Made by a program: the position numbers and the translations under genes. The notes under the pieces are model-generated. The model had not been told where the DNA came from. It made no database searches and saw nothing but the letters and a program-made list of their open reading frames with translations. From the NCBI GenBank assembly GCA_003184365.1, contig NKYR01000054.1, positions 168,063-232,062 on the forward strand: a stretch of DNA of 64,000 nt, in the 5' to 3' direction. Positions within the stretch are counted from its first letter, which is position 1. Each line of letters begins with the position of its first letter. The stretch comes from Evernia prunastri (taxonomy: Eukaryota; Ascomycota; Lecanoromycetes; Lecanorales; Parmeliaceae). Shown here one piece after another: positions 56,512-64,000 of this stretch.

Positions 56512-56758
56512 ACGACTAAAATTCAGCTCTCCACCATCCTCTTTGCACTTAGCTTGGCTTTGGGTGCTGTGAGCGCACCAGTCGCCAATATCAGTATGCC
56601 TCTTTACTTCTCAATGAATTATCTGAACGTGTCTAACGCAAGCATCAGTATGTGGCAATGTCGTGGCTCGCGAGACCAAGCCTGACCCCGGGCTTGTGGC
56701 CGTACCGTTTGTCGCCCCCATCGGGTCCCGTGGAGAAGACTCTGGCATTGGCTGCTAG
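56512..56758 (+). CDS. Small secreted-peptide-like frame, no ATG (two exons, about 63 aa)
   Basis: Two exons (56512-56593 and 56649-56758) join in phase over a 55-base intron with GTATGC donor, TCTAACGC branch site and CATCAG acceptor. Exon 1 encodes a good secretion signal (LSTILFALSLALGAVSAPVA). Exon 2 gives CGNVVARETKPDPG, LVAVPFVAPIGSR and a C-terminal Cys (GEDSGIGC), then TAG. The frame is closed by a TAG upstream with no ATG in between; the codon at 56512 is ACG. The start may be lost, non-AUG, or in an unseen upstream exon. It lies 486 bases from the divergent UstYa gene. Known RiPP precursors have signal peptides and Kex2 sites; here there is no repeat and no KR, so a precursor role is only a hypothesis. 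Confidence 0.5.
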
Positions 56759-57432
56759 AGGCACCGTTCGTGAAGGCTGAAGCGACGGAGGAAGGGAGGG
56801 AAGGCATCGTAAGCCAGATGATGGCTCGGGTCTTACAAGCTTTTGGCGGGAATCGCTGGAAGTCCAAAGGATTTTATATAAGTTTAAAGGAAGTTCCAAC
56901 AACGGATATACTCGACTCCTTGAGTCATCTCTAGGTGGATTGCAAGTCGTCCAGATCAAATAAGCACCCGAGTGATTCTAGTCGTTCAAATTCATCAAGT
57001 CGTGCGGTTGGAAATTCGCAGCCGGCCTGGACAGCGATCATGTTGAAACGACGTGCGTAATATGCTTGAATTGTCTATTGATTGGCTGGCATGACAACCT
57101 CGAATGGCCGGGAGGAGGTTGGGAACCATCGACCATAATTTCAACAGACCATTGTCCAGACCTTTGCAAAACCCTTGGCCAAATCGTGTTATGTAGACAT
57201 AGGGGTGGGATTGCAACTTGCATGCATTGCACGCTAACCGCATTTGGATTGCAATTTGCAGCTAAATATTTGCTAAATTTTTACTATATTTAGAGCTACC
57301 ATGGGCCCAAAATCAATAGAAAACATGATCAAATGACCCCTCCAGTGACTTATTCTTCAGCATCATCCAAATTCTGTCTCTGATCCTCTCCATCGAGTCT
57401 TCCACATAAACAAACCCATTATCATCATCGTA
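56759..57432. other. Intergenic, AT-richer towards 3'
   Basis: No gene. Becomes AT-rich from about 57230 and leads into the hAT transposase fragment. Short frames on both strands at 57000-57290 mirror each other and carry no motif. Confidence 0.4.
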
Positions 57433-57660
57433 TTATAACATCAAGTCTTTCAATGCAGTCAATTCCTCGTCCGATGCTAAAACCTTATGGATGTAAGATA
57501 GTTTCTTTTTATCAGACCCACTTGATCTATTCAAATAACGCTCGTTGATGTAGATAAATAGTAGACGATTCAAATTGACTTGCAAGAAAATATTTCGAGT
57601 CTTTGTAAGAATCAAATTTTAAATAGACGAAGCACGTTCGTCTGAGACTAAATTATCTGA
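57433..57660 (-). mobile_element. hAT transposase C-terminal fragment (relic)
   Basis: Minus frame reads SDNLVSDERASSI, a stop, then NLILTKTRN followed by NRLLFIYINERYLNRSS. The pattern ER.S....L..TKTRN..L...L..FIYIN..L is that of the C-terminal dimerisation region of fungal hAT transposases. It ends ELTALKDLML then TAA. The sequence is AT-rich with one in-frame stop and no upstream domain, so it is dead. It shows that hAT elements like the source of the MITE at 45.3 kb have existed in this genome. Confidence 0.6.
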
Positions 57661-57828
57661 TATCTATATTAAACGACTAGTTAGTTAATCAAGTGCAAGA
57701 CAGAATAGAGATACGATGTTTTAGAATATGACTGAATCATTCATATAAATTCACACGAAGTTCTCATGTAAAAAGAAAGTATTATGCTGATTTCGAAATG
57801 CTTAGAAGTCTCTCATGCAAGTGATTAT

Positions 57829-58071
57829 TGTCATGGTGCAGCCTCGTCTCGTGCTGATCTCGCCTAGTCTCGTTTAACCTTTACATCATCCGCGCATATC
57901 GGGTATATGGGAAATGAAGATGTGGGTTAAAGGACCGTGCGCCAGCTTCTATTTAGATAGCAGCTGGCCCTGCCCCAGCTTGATTCCTGGTCTTTCGTCT
58001 TGGCCTTTCACCTACGTATAATATAGCCTAGTAATAATGCACATTCTTCGCCAATACCTCGTTCCTTGACA
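57829..58071 (+). repeat. LTR copy 1 of the Gypsy-type element
   Basis: 243 bases, TGTCATGG at the start and CCTTGACA at the end (TGTCA/TGACA inverted ends). Same length as copies 2 and 3; one base differs (ATTCCTGGTCT here, ATTCCTTGTCT in the others). Followed by GCAAAGATC and the N at 58081. It is a nearby second LTR or an assembly duplicate. Confidence 0.8.
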
Positions 58072-58085
58072 GCAAAGATCNTTAT

Positions 58086-59396
58086 TGTCATGGTGCAGCC
58101 TCGTCTCGTGCTGATCTCGCCTAGTCTCGTTTAACCTTTACATCATCCGCGCATATCGGGTATATGGGAAATGAAGATGTGGGTTAAAGGACCGTGCGCC
58201 AGCTTCTATTTAGATAGCAGCTGGCCCTGCCCCAGCTTGATTCCTTGTCTTTCGTCTTGGCCTTTCACCTACGTATAATATAGCCTAGTAATAATGCACA
58301 TTCTTCGCCAATACCTCGTTCCTTGACATTACGAAAGACCTTAACATCTGATAGTGCTTCCCGGCACTATAAAACCTCGTTACCATGGGAGACCAGCCTC
58401 CCGACCTCGATACCGACCGCGTGCGAGTATTCCTCGCCGAAGTAACTCAGAACCCCGCCAGCTTCCTAGCCACCTTCGACACCCTCCGTGCTCAAGTAGA
58501 GAGCAACTCCTCGTTTAACACTCCGCCCTCGTCCACGTCTCCCCCGCAACCTCTTTACGACTCCCAGGCCATGGCAGTGATGGCTCAAGTGCTGGCGGCT
58601 GCCATGCGCGAGAACACCCCCGTTCCCCGTTCCAGAACCCCCCCGAGGTCAGAAAAACTCCCAGATATCCCCGAGTACGATGGGNTCATGCCTCGTACCC
58701 CAATGCCGCAGGCCCCCACGTCACCCCTTGTACAGTCGAAAACTGCCAGTGCCGCGATCCTTAATTCATCCGGTCCCCCACGCTCTTCAGGAGCAGGCCT
58801 AACACGCTTAAACGAAGCAAGCTCACCTCGTCTCGTCCCCTCGCCTCGTCCTAGGTTCCGCCGCGTTCCGTTACAGCTCGACTATAACTGCGCGATCCCT
58901 CATTTCTCGCCTCGCCTTGTCCCACGCCCACCACGCTTTACCGAAGCAAGCCACCACGCTCTATAGGAGTAAGCCTATCACGCCTCAAAGAAGCAAGTAC
59001 ACCTTGCCTCATCTGGTTCCCGCCCCGTCCCCGGTCCGCCGCGTTCCGTTGTAACTCGATTGCAACTGCGCGATCCCCTTGTTCTACCTCGCCTTTTCTC
59101 GCCCTGCCTTGTCAATCTGTCTCACAGGAGCTCGACCTTAAAGAGGGAGCTACTGTCATGGTGCAGCCTCGTCTCGTGCTGATCTCGCCTAGTCTCGTTT
59201 AACCTTTACATCATCCGCGCATATCGGGTATATGGGAAATGAAGATGTGGGTTAAAGGACCGTGCGCCAGCTTCTATTTAGATAGCAGCTGGCCCTGCCC
59301 CAGCTTGATTCCTTGTCTTTCGTCTTGGCCTTTCACCTACGTATAATATAGCCTAGTAATAATGCACATTCTTCGCCAATACCTCGTTCCTTGACA
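58086..59396 (+). mobile_element. LTR retrotransposon, Gypsy-like, internal region missing at an N
   Basis: LTRs 58086-58328 and 59154-59396 are 243 bases each and identical where compared. Between them a gag start (next entry) runs to the N at 58685. After the N comes only the 3' part of the internal region, with an imperfect direct repeat of about 120 bases (units near 58800 and 58980, sharing CCGCGTTCCGTT and CTGCGCGATCCC). A purine-rich tract TTAAAGAGGGAGCTAC lies just before the 3' LTR, as expected for a polypurine primer. Pol is absent, presumably several kb hidden in the N. Identical LTRs mean a recent insertion. Confidence 0.82.
58385..58684 (+). CDS. Gag N-terminal fragment of the Gypsy-type element
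   Basis: A frame starting ATG 58385, 57 bases after the 5' LTR (MGDQPPDLDTDRVRVFLAEV), acidic at first, Pro/Ser-rich in the middle, then RSEKLPDIPEYDG. The LPD..YDG block matches the opening of the Ty3/Gypsy Gag core in fungi. Interrupted by the N at 58685; the apparent continuation past the N is not Gag-like and should not be trusted. Pol, protease and integrase are not visible in the window. Confidence 0.65.
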
Positions 59397-61183
59397 CCTA
59401 TCCTTACTATCTCAGCGTGAGATGGGTGAGATATAGATTTTATCTCAACATTTTGTGGCACGACTATATGCTACTTCAACGACTTACCTACTGCGAGAGG
59501 GATGGATGAAATCTTAACCGCACTTATTTTGACTGCAGTATGTCATAGTCGCCACAAAACGAGTGGAAGTCAGTGGACCTGCTTCTCTGCTGTAGATTTT
59601 TCAGCCATGTCCTACGCTTGCAATGTTCCCAGCCGTATTCCATGCACCAGCGATAACCGGGGGCGCGTGGCCAGGCAGACGCGCTGTGTATATCTGTCTT
59701 GCACCAGCACGTGGCTCTTCATTCGATTTCGTCTGTTTCGAAGCCATAAATAATCTTCGTTCCGCCTGCACGCGCCTAAATTCAATTATTGTCACTTCAG
59801 GTCGACATTGTAAAGATATGGGCGTTCTTGCTAGCGCTATAATACGTGAATGTCCTTGTTCAGGTCGATTTTAGGTAGCTGGCCCCAGCGGTGAAATCGC
59901 TCAATCATTGATAATTATCATTTATGTTTGATAAAGCTTGATAGGTGTGGAAAGGAGGTGTGTAAATAGTTATATTAGTTGAGACAGCTGTACTGCAGTG
60001 CAGAGATGTCGAGTATGCGCAGCCATATCGATTGATATAGCTGTTTGTACATCGCAATGCAAGAAATGTATAGCAATTTCAGAGGTATTAGGTCTTCGTC
60101 AAGAAGTTGTACGGAAACCTTTTACGTACAATTCGAAGCAATGTCAAAAGATGTCTGGGTCTCAAATACAGTCTCCGAACTAACTAAATTTTTGATATAG
60201 GAGAGATGATGAGAATCGATTCTATCGTGCCAGGGCCTTAGGGGGTTGGAATTCGGCTGAAGACCCAGGAAAGAAAAAAACACTCAGACGAACATGTCGT
60301 ACTCGCCTTTTGATATCAACAAGAACATCCCCTCAAATGTTCGCTTTCCTTCATCTCGACCCTCGATGTCGACACTCTTTCAGATATCTGCAGCACAACA
60401 TACTCATATCGGCAACTAAACTACCACCCTAGAACAATCGTTCAACTTACTCATAGAGGTAGTATAGGAGCTCTACTGGATCCGTCCTATCTCAAAAGAA
60501 ATGGTTTTCCTTGTCAGTGTGGAAAGGGGAGGGGGAAGGGAAGGGAGAGAAAGGGGGGGGGGGGTAATTGAAGATATTTAAGGGGTATGATACTCACCAA
60601 GGAACCGTTCGCTCTAACTACTCCAGATAGTCAGTGAGTTGCTTTCACTTATGGCGTTCTAGAGATAGGTTTACAGGTCGAGGAATTCGAGATGGTAGTC
60701 ACAAGGTTGTGAAGAATCCGAGAGGAAGAGGCTGAGCTTTGGAGAGTCGAGTGGGTGATGGTTGATGAGAAATGCGGTGCGTATGGTAGATGATGTATGC
60801 TGTACGGAGTACGGAGTAAAGAAAACCTTGATGCGCGATGTACGAGTAAGGGTGCCAAGCCGGCTAGGCTCAACAGGGACTAGACGCGCGAGTTTGTATG
60901 TGAGGTGATTTGAGCAGGAGCAGGAAAATGCACATTTGAGAGAAATCATTACGGGATATATTATAGACGATTTATATTCGCTCGTAGCTCTAGTCAGCAC
61001 TTGACAGAGCACGTCCAACTACCTCTGCTATCATGTATTTATGCAGTATTTGCGAGTGCATCCAACGACCCCAGCGCACCGAGCAATGAATTTCCAAGTC
61101 TGGATCCTCCAGTATCAACCAACGAATTGTCCAATTTGTTATGTGAAACCACAAACTCCAAACCGTATGTGCAAAAGGGGTTG
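59397..61183. other. Long intergenic region
   Basis: About 1.8 kb. Contains a small Cys-rich plus frame at 59998-60183 (CRVCAAISIDIAVCTSQCKK) with no clear family and a purine run with a 12-base G tract at 60515-60564. The last 200 bases are 3' sequence of the coiled-coil gene. Nothing coding is supported. Confidence 0.4.
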
Positions 61184-62683
61184 TCAGCTCAGTCTCCCGA
61201 CTACATCCAAGCATCCATCCAATGCGCCTTCTAATTCTCCGACCCGATGTTTCAATACTTCGTTCTCTTCTTTCAAGATGCTGACAACACTCCAAGCTTC
61301 CGACGCTCGAACGCCCTCGCAGTTGGCGCAGGAATGAACAGGCATGCCTTTTGCCGCAGGTTGGCCCTGGGGCAGGCGGAGATGCGCAAGCTGTGCCGTC
61401 GATGCCGGTACATGAAATTCGTGTGTGCGATAAATATCTGGTGAGTTCCCAGTCGAAGCGGATGACACGGACAAAATAGGCGACTGGGCGCCGTTACGTC
61501 TTGAGAAGACGCTGTCGGCGGAGCTATCGTCTTCAGACTCGAAGCCCGAGTCGCTGACTGTGTTTGAGCGACTGAGACCGCCACGGCCGCTGCCTGGGGA
61601 AGTAATATCCCCAACGACTCGTATGGTTCTCTTTCTCGCTTCCTCGTCTTCTCTCCGCGCTTGCTTCTCCCGTGCCAGTTCGTCCACCAGGTTCATCATG
61701 GCTTCGTCTTGCTCAGCAAACTTGGCTGTCATACCATCGAGTTGAATCTTCAAATGTTTTGCTCGTGTCTCGACGCTTTCCGACTCTTCCGTCACAGTCT
61801 CCTTCTCCGCCATCATATCGCGCAGTGCTATTGTACGCTCTTTGTAGGCTGTCTGTAATCGGGAAAGAAGACCTTCGGCCTGCTGCTGCAGATTTTTGAA
61901 CGAAGCGGGCGAGAAGGGATTCGGGGGTTCGCTAGGGAACAAAGCGGCGCTGATATCCATTTCGAGTAGCTCATCGTTGAGCTCGTCCGGCAGCGTTGTA
62001 GATTTCACTAAGGAGGCTTTGCTTGAGAAGAAGGAGAAACGTTTCGCCATTGCGGGCTTTGGCATGACCTGCACGGTCGAGAGCCGTTGCGGCAGGTTAG
62101 TACCTCGTATACTGGACGATTGGGCGATGGTGTCCAGAGGATCACCCTTCTCCTTCACCGGCGACGGTATGATTCCGATACTGATAGGTTCAGATTCGCC
62201 CTTGAACCAACTTGCAAGCTTTCCAGCCTTCTCTTCTGATTTGCCGGTGAGGATGGAGAATCGATTAGATCGTGTTGGCGAAGGCTGCCGCGACTGCTGT
62301 GGAGAGGGCTGGAAATCGGCGAATTGCGAGAACGTGTCGAGATCAGGTATGATGAAATGCTGAGAGGTGGGCAAGGTTCTGGAATCGGACGATCGAGTCG
62401 TGAGAGGTGGTAGGTCCCCAGTGGATCGGGCTAAGCTTGTGTCCGCTCGCTGATGTGATTTAGCCGGCTCGGTGATAGGGCATCCAGCTATAGATGGGTA
62501 GCACGTTGGTGGTGCTATTGATACAAGGTCCGGTAATTCAAGATGATGCTGGGGGGCATGCTGAGGTGGAGTAGAAGCATGTGGATTGCTGGGGATGCTG
62601 CTTAAAGTCTGTGGAAGTGAAATTCCCCCGGATGCAGTGTGGGAGCGAGGTAGCTTTTCGGTATTGGAGAATACTTTGAGCAT
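61184..62683 (-). CDS. Coiled-coil protein, conserved fungal, function unknown, 499 aa
   Basis: One exon, ATG 62683, stop at 61184. The first 250 residues are disordered and Ser/Pro/Thr-rich (SLPQTLSSIPSNPHAS) with short motifs such as RFSILTGKSEEKAGKLASWF and KRFSFFSSKASL. A long coiled coil runs from about residue 255 to 350 (FKNLQQQAEGLLSRLQTAYK to DELAREKQARREDEEARKRT). A Ser-rich linker with SRSNTVSDSGFESEDDSS follows, then a CxxC pair (HSCANCEG) and a second short coiled coil at the C-terminus (LKEENEVLKHRVGELEGALD). The overall build resembles fungal proteins tied to septa or cell polarity but I cannot name the family. A phospho-site-rich linker suggests regulation. Confidence 0.82.
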   Translation of the reverse strand: MLKVFSNTEKLPRSHTASGGISLPQTLSSIPSNPHASTPPQHAPQHHLELPDLVSIAPPTCYPSIAGCPITEPAKSHQRADTSLARSTGDLPPLTTRSSDSRTLPTSQHFIIPDLDTFSQFADFQPSPQQSRQPSPTRSNRFSILTGKSEEKAGKLASWFKGESEPISIGIIPSPVKEKGDPLDTIAQSSSIRGTNLPQRLSTVQVMPKPAMAKRFSFFSSKASLVKSTTLPDELNDELLEMDISAALFPSEPPNPFSPASFKNLQQQAEGLLSRLQTAYKERTIALRDMMAEKETVTEESESVETRAKHLKIQLDGMTAKFAEQDEAMMNLVDELAREKQARREDEEARKRTIRVVGDITSPGSGRGGLSRSNTVSDSGFESEDDSSADSVFSRRNGAQSPILSVSSASTGNSPDIYRTHEFHVPASTAQLAHLRLPQGQPAAKGMPVHSCANCEGVRASEAWSVVSILKEENEVLKHRVGELEGALDGCLDVVGRLS

Positions 62684-63369
62684 TGATGCAAACAGTCAAG
62701 TGACCGGAAGAGCGACGAGTAGAGTGACGGTTTCCTTTTTCGGTAGTTCCTGCTACCAAACACCAGGCTCACGGAATGTCTTGGCTTCCAAAAATATCCT
62801 CCGCTTCGCGCCAATTGCAGTGAGAGCTGCAGCTGTTGGCTTTGATGAATGCAAGCTACTGAAAGAGGAATGTAGGCTTATGGAGGGACCGTTGATGCAG
62901 TAATTGTTGGCCGATTGGATGATGACGGATGAATTTCTGACGCAAACGGCGCGGGCGACTGACAGCTCTAGTACAACAGAACGGTTGATTGTGATGGACA
63001 ATGAGAAGATACAAGGTAAGTGAACTTAAGTGGTCAAGGTGAATAGTAGAGAGACGAGGACCACACTCGACAGAGGCATGATAGCTTATGTATGGGAGGT
63101 TGGAGCTTTTTGCGCGTGGCAGGAACATGAAAGTGAATGGCGGGGAGTTTCAGCCTTGTCGCATTAGCGGCCGTTATCTCAACGTTGAGACGTCTGCCGG
63201 CCCGTTGTTTTTCCGCTCTTTCTTGGCGTTTTCCCCACGCTCCTTATTCGAGTCCTCCGACTCCTCCCGTTTCACAACGCCATGCTTGATGTATCTTACC
63301 CCTAAGTCTTCTCTGAATTTTGCTCTTCTTTCCCATTGAATTCCCAATTTCGAAATCCATATCCCCAAG
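62684..63369. other. Intergenic, promoter side of the coiled-coil gene
   Basis: Short frames on both strands (62586-62903, 63088-63339) mirror one another and have no motif. No gene supported. Confidence 0.4.
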
Positions 63370-63905
63370 ACCCCTACAATCCTTCCATTAACTCCCTACT
63401 GTCTACATTAGTTCTAGATTTCTCTGCCCATGATACCATCCAATCCTCACCTTGAACTCCCCTCGATCTATATCATTCGAAACTTTCTTGCCTCAAACGA
63501 TACCAAATCTTTGTCTTTGCTCCCGACTATTTACGTTGGTTTCAGGCTTCTCTACCCTAAAAACCATTCAATCATCACCTTTACTTCCTATTATTTACAT
63601 TACTTAAGGCTTCCCCACCCTCGAATAGTACCATATCCTTGTTTTTACTCCCTATAATCCACATTCCTCAGAAGGCTCCGTTCCCTTAGCTTTTGTCAAA
63701 TCCATGTCTCTACTCCGTTTTATCTACATCCTTCAGAAACCGTCTCACCTTTGGGTTTTGTCGAATCGTTGTCTTATCTCCTTGAATCTACGTTGATTAG
63801 AAACGTACTATCCTCGAGCTCTGTGGAATCGTTGCCTTGACCTCCATTTTCTATATCTACGTCTTTCCTGAAATTCCGTTCCCTTAACTTGTATTAGATC
63901 GTTGT
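63370..63905. repeat. Decayed minisatellite, period about 65 bases
   Basis: A recurring core of the form ATC.TTG.CTT.ACTCC...T.TCTACATT appears about eight times (near 63375, 63441, 63509, 63571, 63636, 63700, 63766 and 63829), spaced 61-68 bases. Units include ATCTTTGTCTTTGCTCCCGA, ATCCTTGTTTTTACTCCCTA and ATCCATGTCTCTACTCCGTT, each followed by a TCTAYRTT. Between cores is CAGAA..C.. and TTTGTC-AATC-like sequence. Divergence between units is large, so this is an old array. No coding frame. Confidence 0.75.
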
Positions 63906-64000
63906 TGTCAGAACCGTGCCCAGAGTCAAGTCTAATGGGGGTAAATTGAATAAGACAACTAGATAAAGAGCGAATATGTACACAGGAGAAGAGCGCTTAA

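Noticed and set aside
57821..57832. TTAT before the first LTR copies as a target duplication
   Set aside because: The sequence after the last LTR (CCTATCC) does not match it, so no duplication can be claimed.
58685..58966. Gag continuing past the N at 58685
   Set aside because: The sequence after N is the 3' internal region with a direct repeat, not Gag-like; joining the frames is chance.
59998..60183. Small Cys-rich frame as a zinc-finger or effector gene
   Set aside because: No signal peptide, no recognisable spacing and no transcript evidence.

Overview
The window comes from the nuclear genome of a filamentous ascomycete (Pezizomycotina). Genes carry many short introns of about 50-100 bases with GT..AG ends and CTAAC/CTGAC-like branch sites. 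The families are typical of the group: glycogenin, Grr1/FBXL-type F-box LRR protein, fungal rhodopsin-domain (PTH11-like) membrane proteins, NmrA-like proteins, UstYa, GT90/CAP10, type-B carboxylesterase and P450. The genus cannot be read from the sequence. Three single N bases (34459, 58081, 58685) mark collapsed draft-assembly gaps, and repeats are duplicated or truncated around them.

Layout. 1-16.4 kb is mostly housekeeping: glycogenin (cut by the left edge), an F-box/LRR protein ending in a CaaX box, an unclassified 533-aa protein, a SET/SMYD-like protein, an ALKBH6-like dioxygenase, a DFG10/SRD5A3 polyprenal reductase and a BAHD-type acyltransferase. 16.4-25.4 kb is gene-poor and holds broken genes (an unnamed conserved family, an F-box-family protein, an MDR dehydrogenase) around one intact GT90 glycosyltransferase. 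25.6-44.6 kb is accessory and metabolic: SDR, two rhodopsin-domain proteins, a frameshifted O-methyltransferase, a frameshifted P450, a ferric reductase, and a nucleoside hydrolase with an 8-nt microexon. 44.6-52.6 kb has a Pin4-type parvulin, a complete non-autonomous hAT element with a perfect 8-bp target duplication, a strong hairpin, an NmrA-like protein, a carboxylesterase and a RING protein. 52.6-64 kb is accessory: a UstYa-family gene with an in-frame stop, a small secreted-peptide-like reading frame with no ATG, a hAT transposase scrap, a Gypsy-type LTR element whose middle is missing at an N, a coiled-coil protein and a decayed minisatellite.

Links between genes. The O-methyltransferase and P450 lie near each other, and the UstYa gene lies about 0.5 kb from the secreted-peptide-like frame. 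Both look like remains of specialised-metabolism loci, but both include damaged genes. A dispersed repeat at 34.05 kb has an inverted partner at 50.25 kb, so about 16 kb of accessory genes sits between inverted copies. Several stops fit C-to-T change at CpA, the pattern left by repeat-induced point mutation (RIP), but this is inference from single sites. Exon coordinates were derived by hand; where the summed exon length gave an uninterrupted frame of known family structure, confidence is high.
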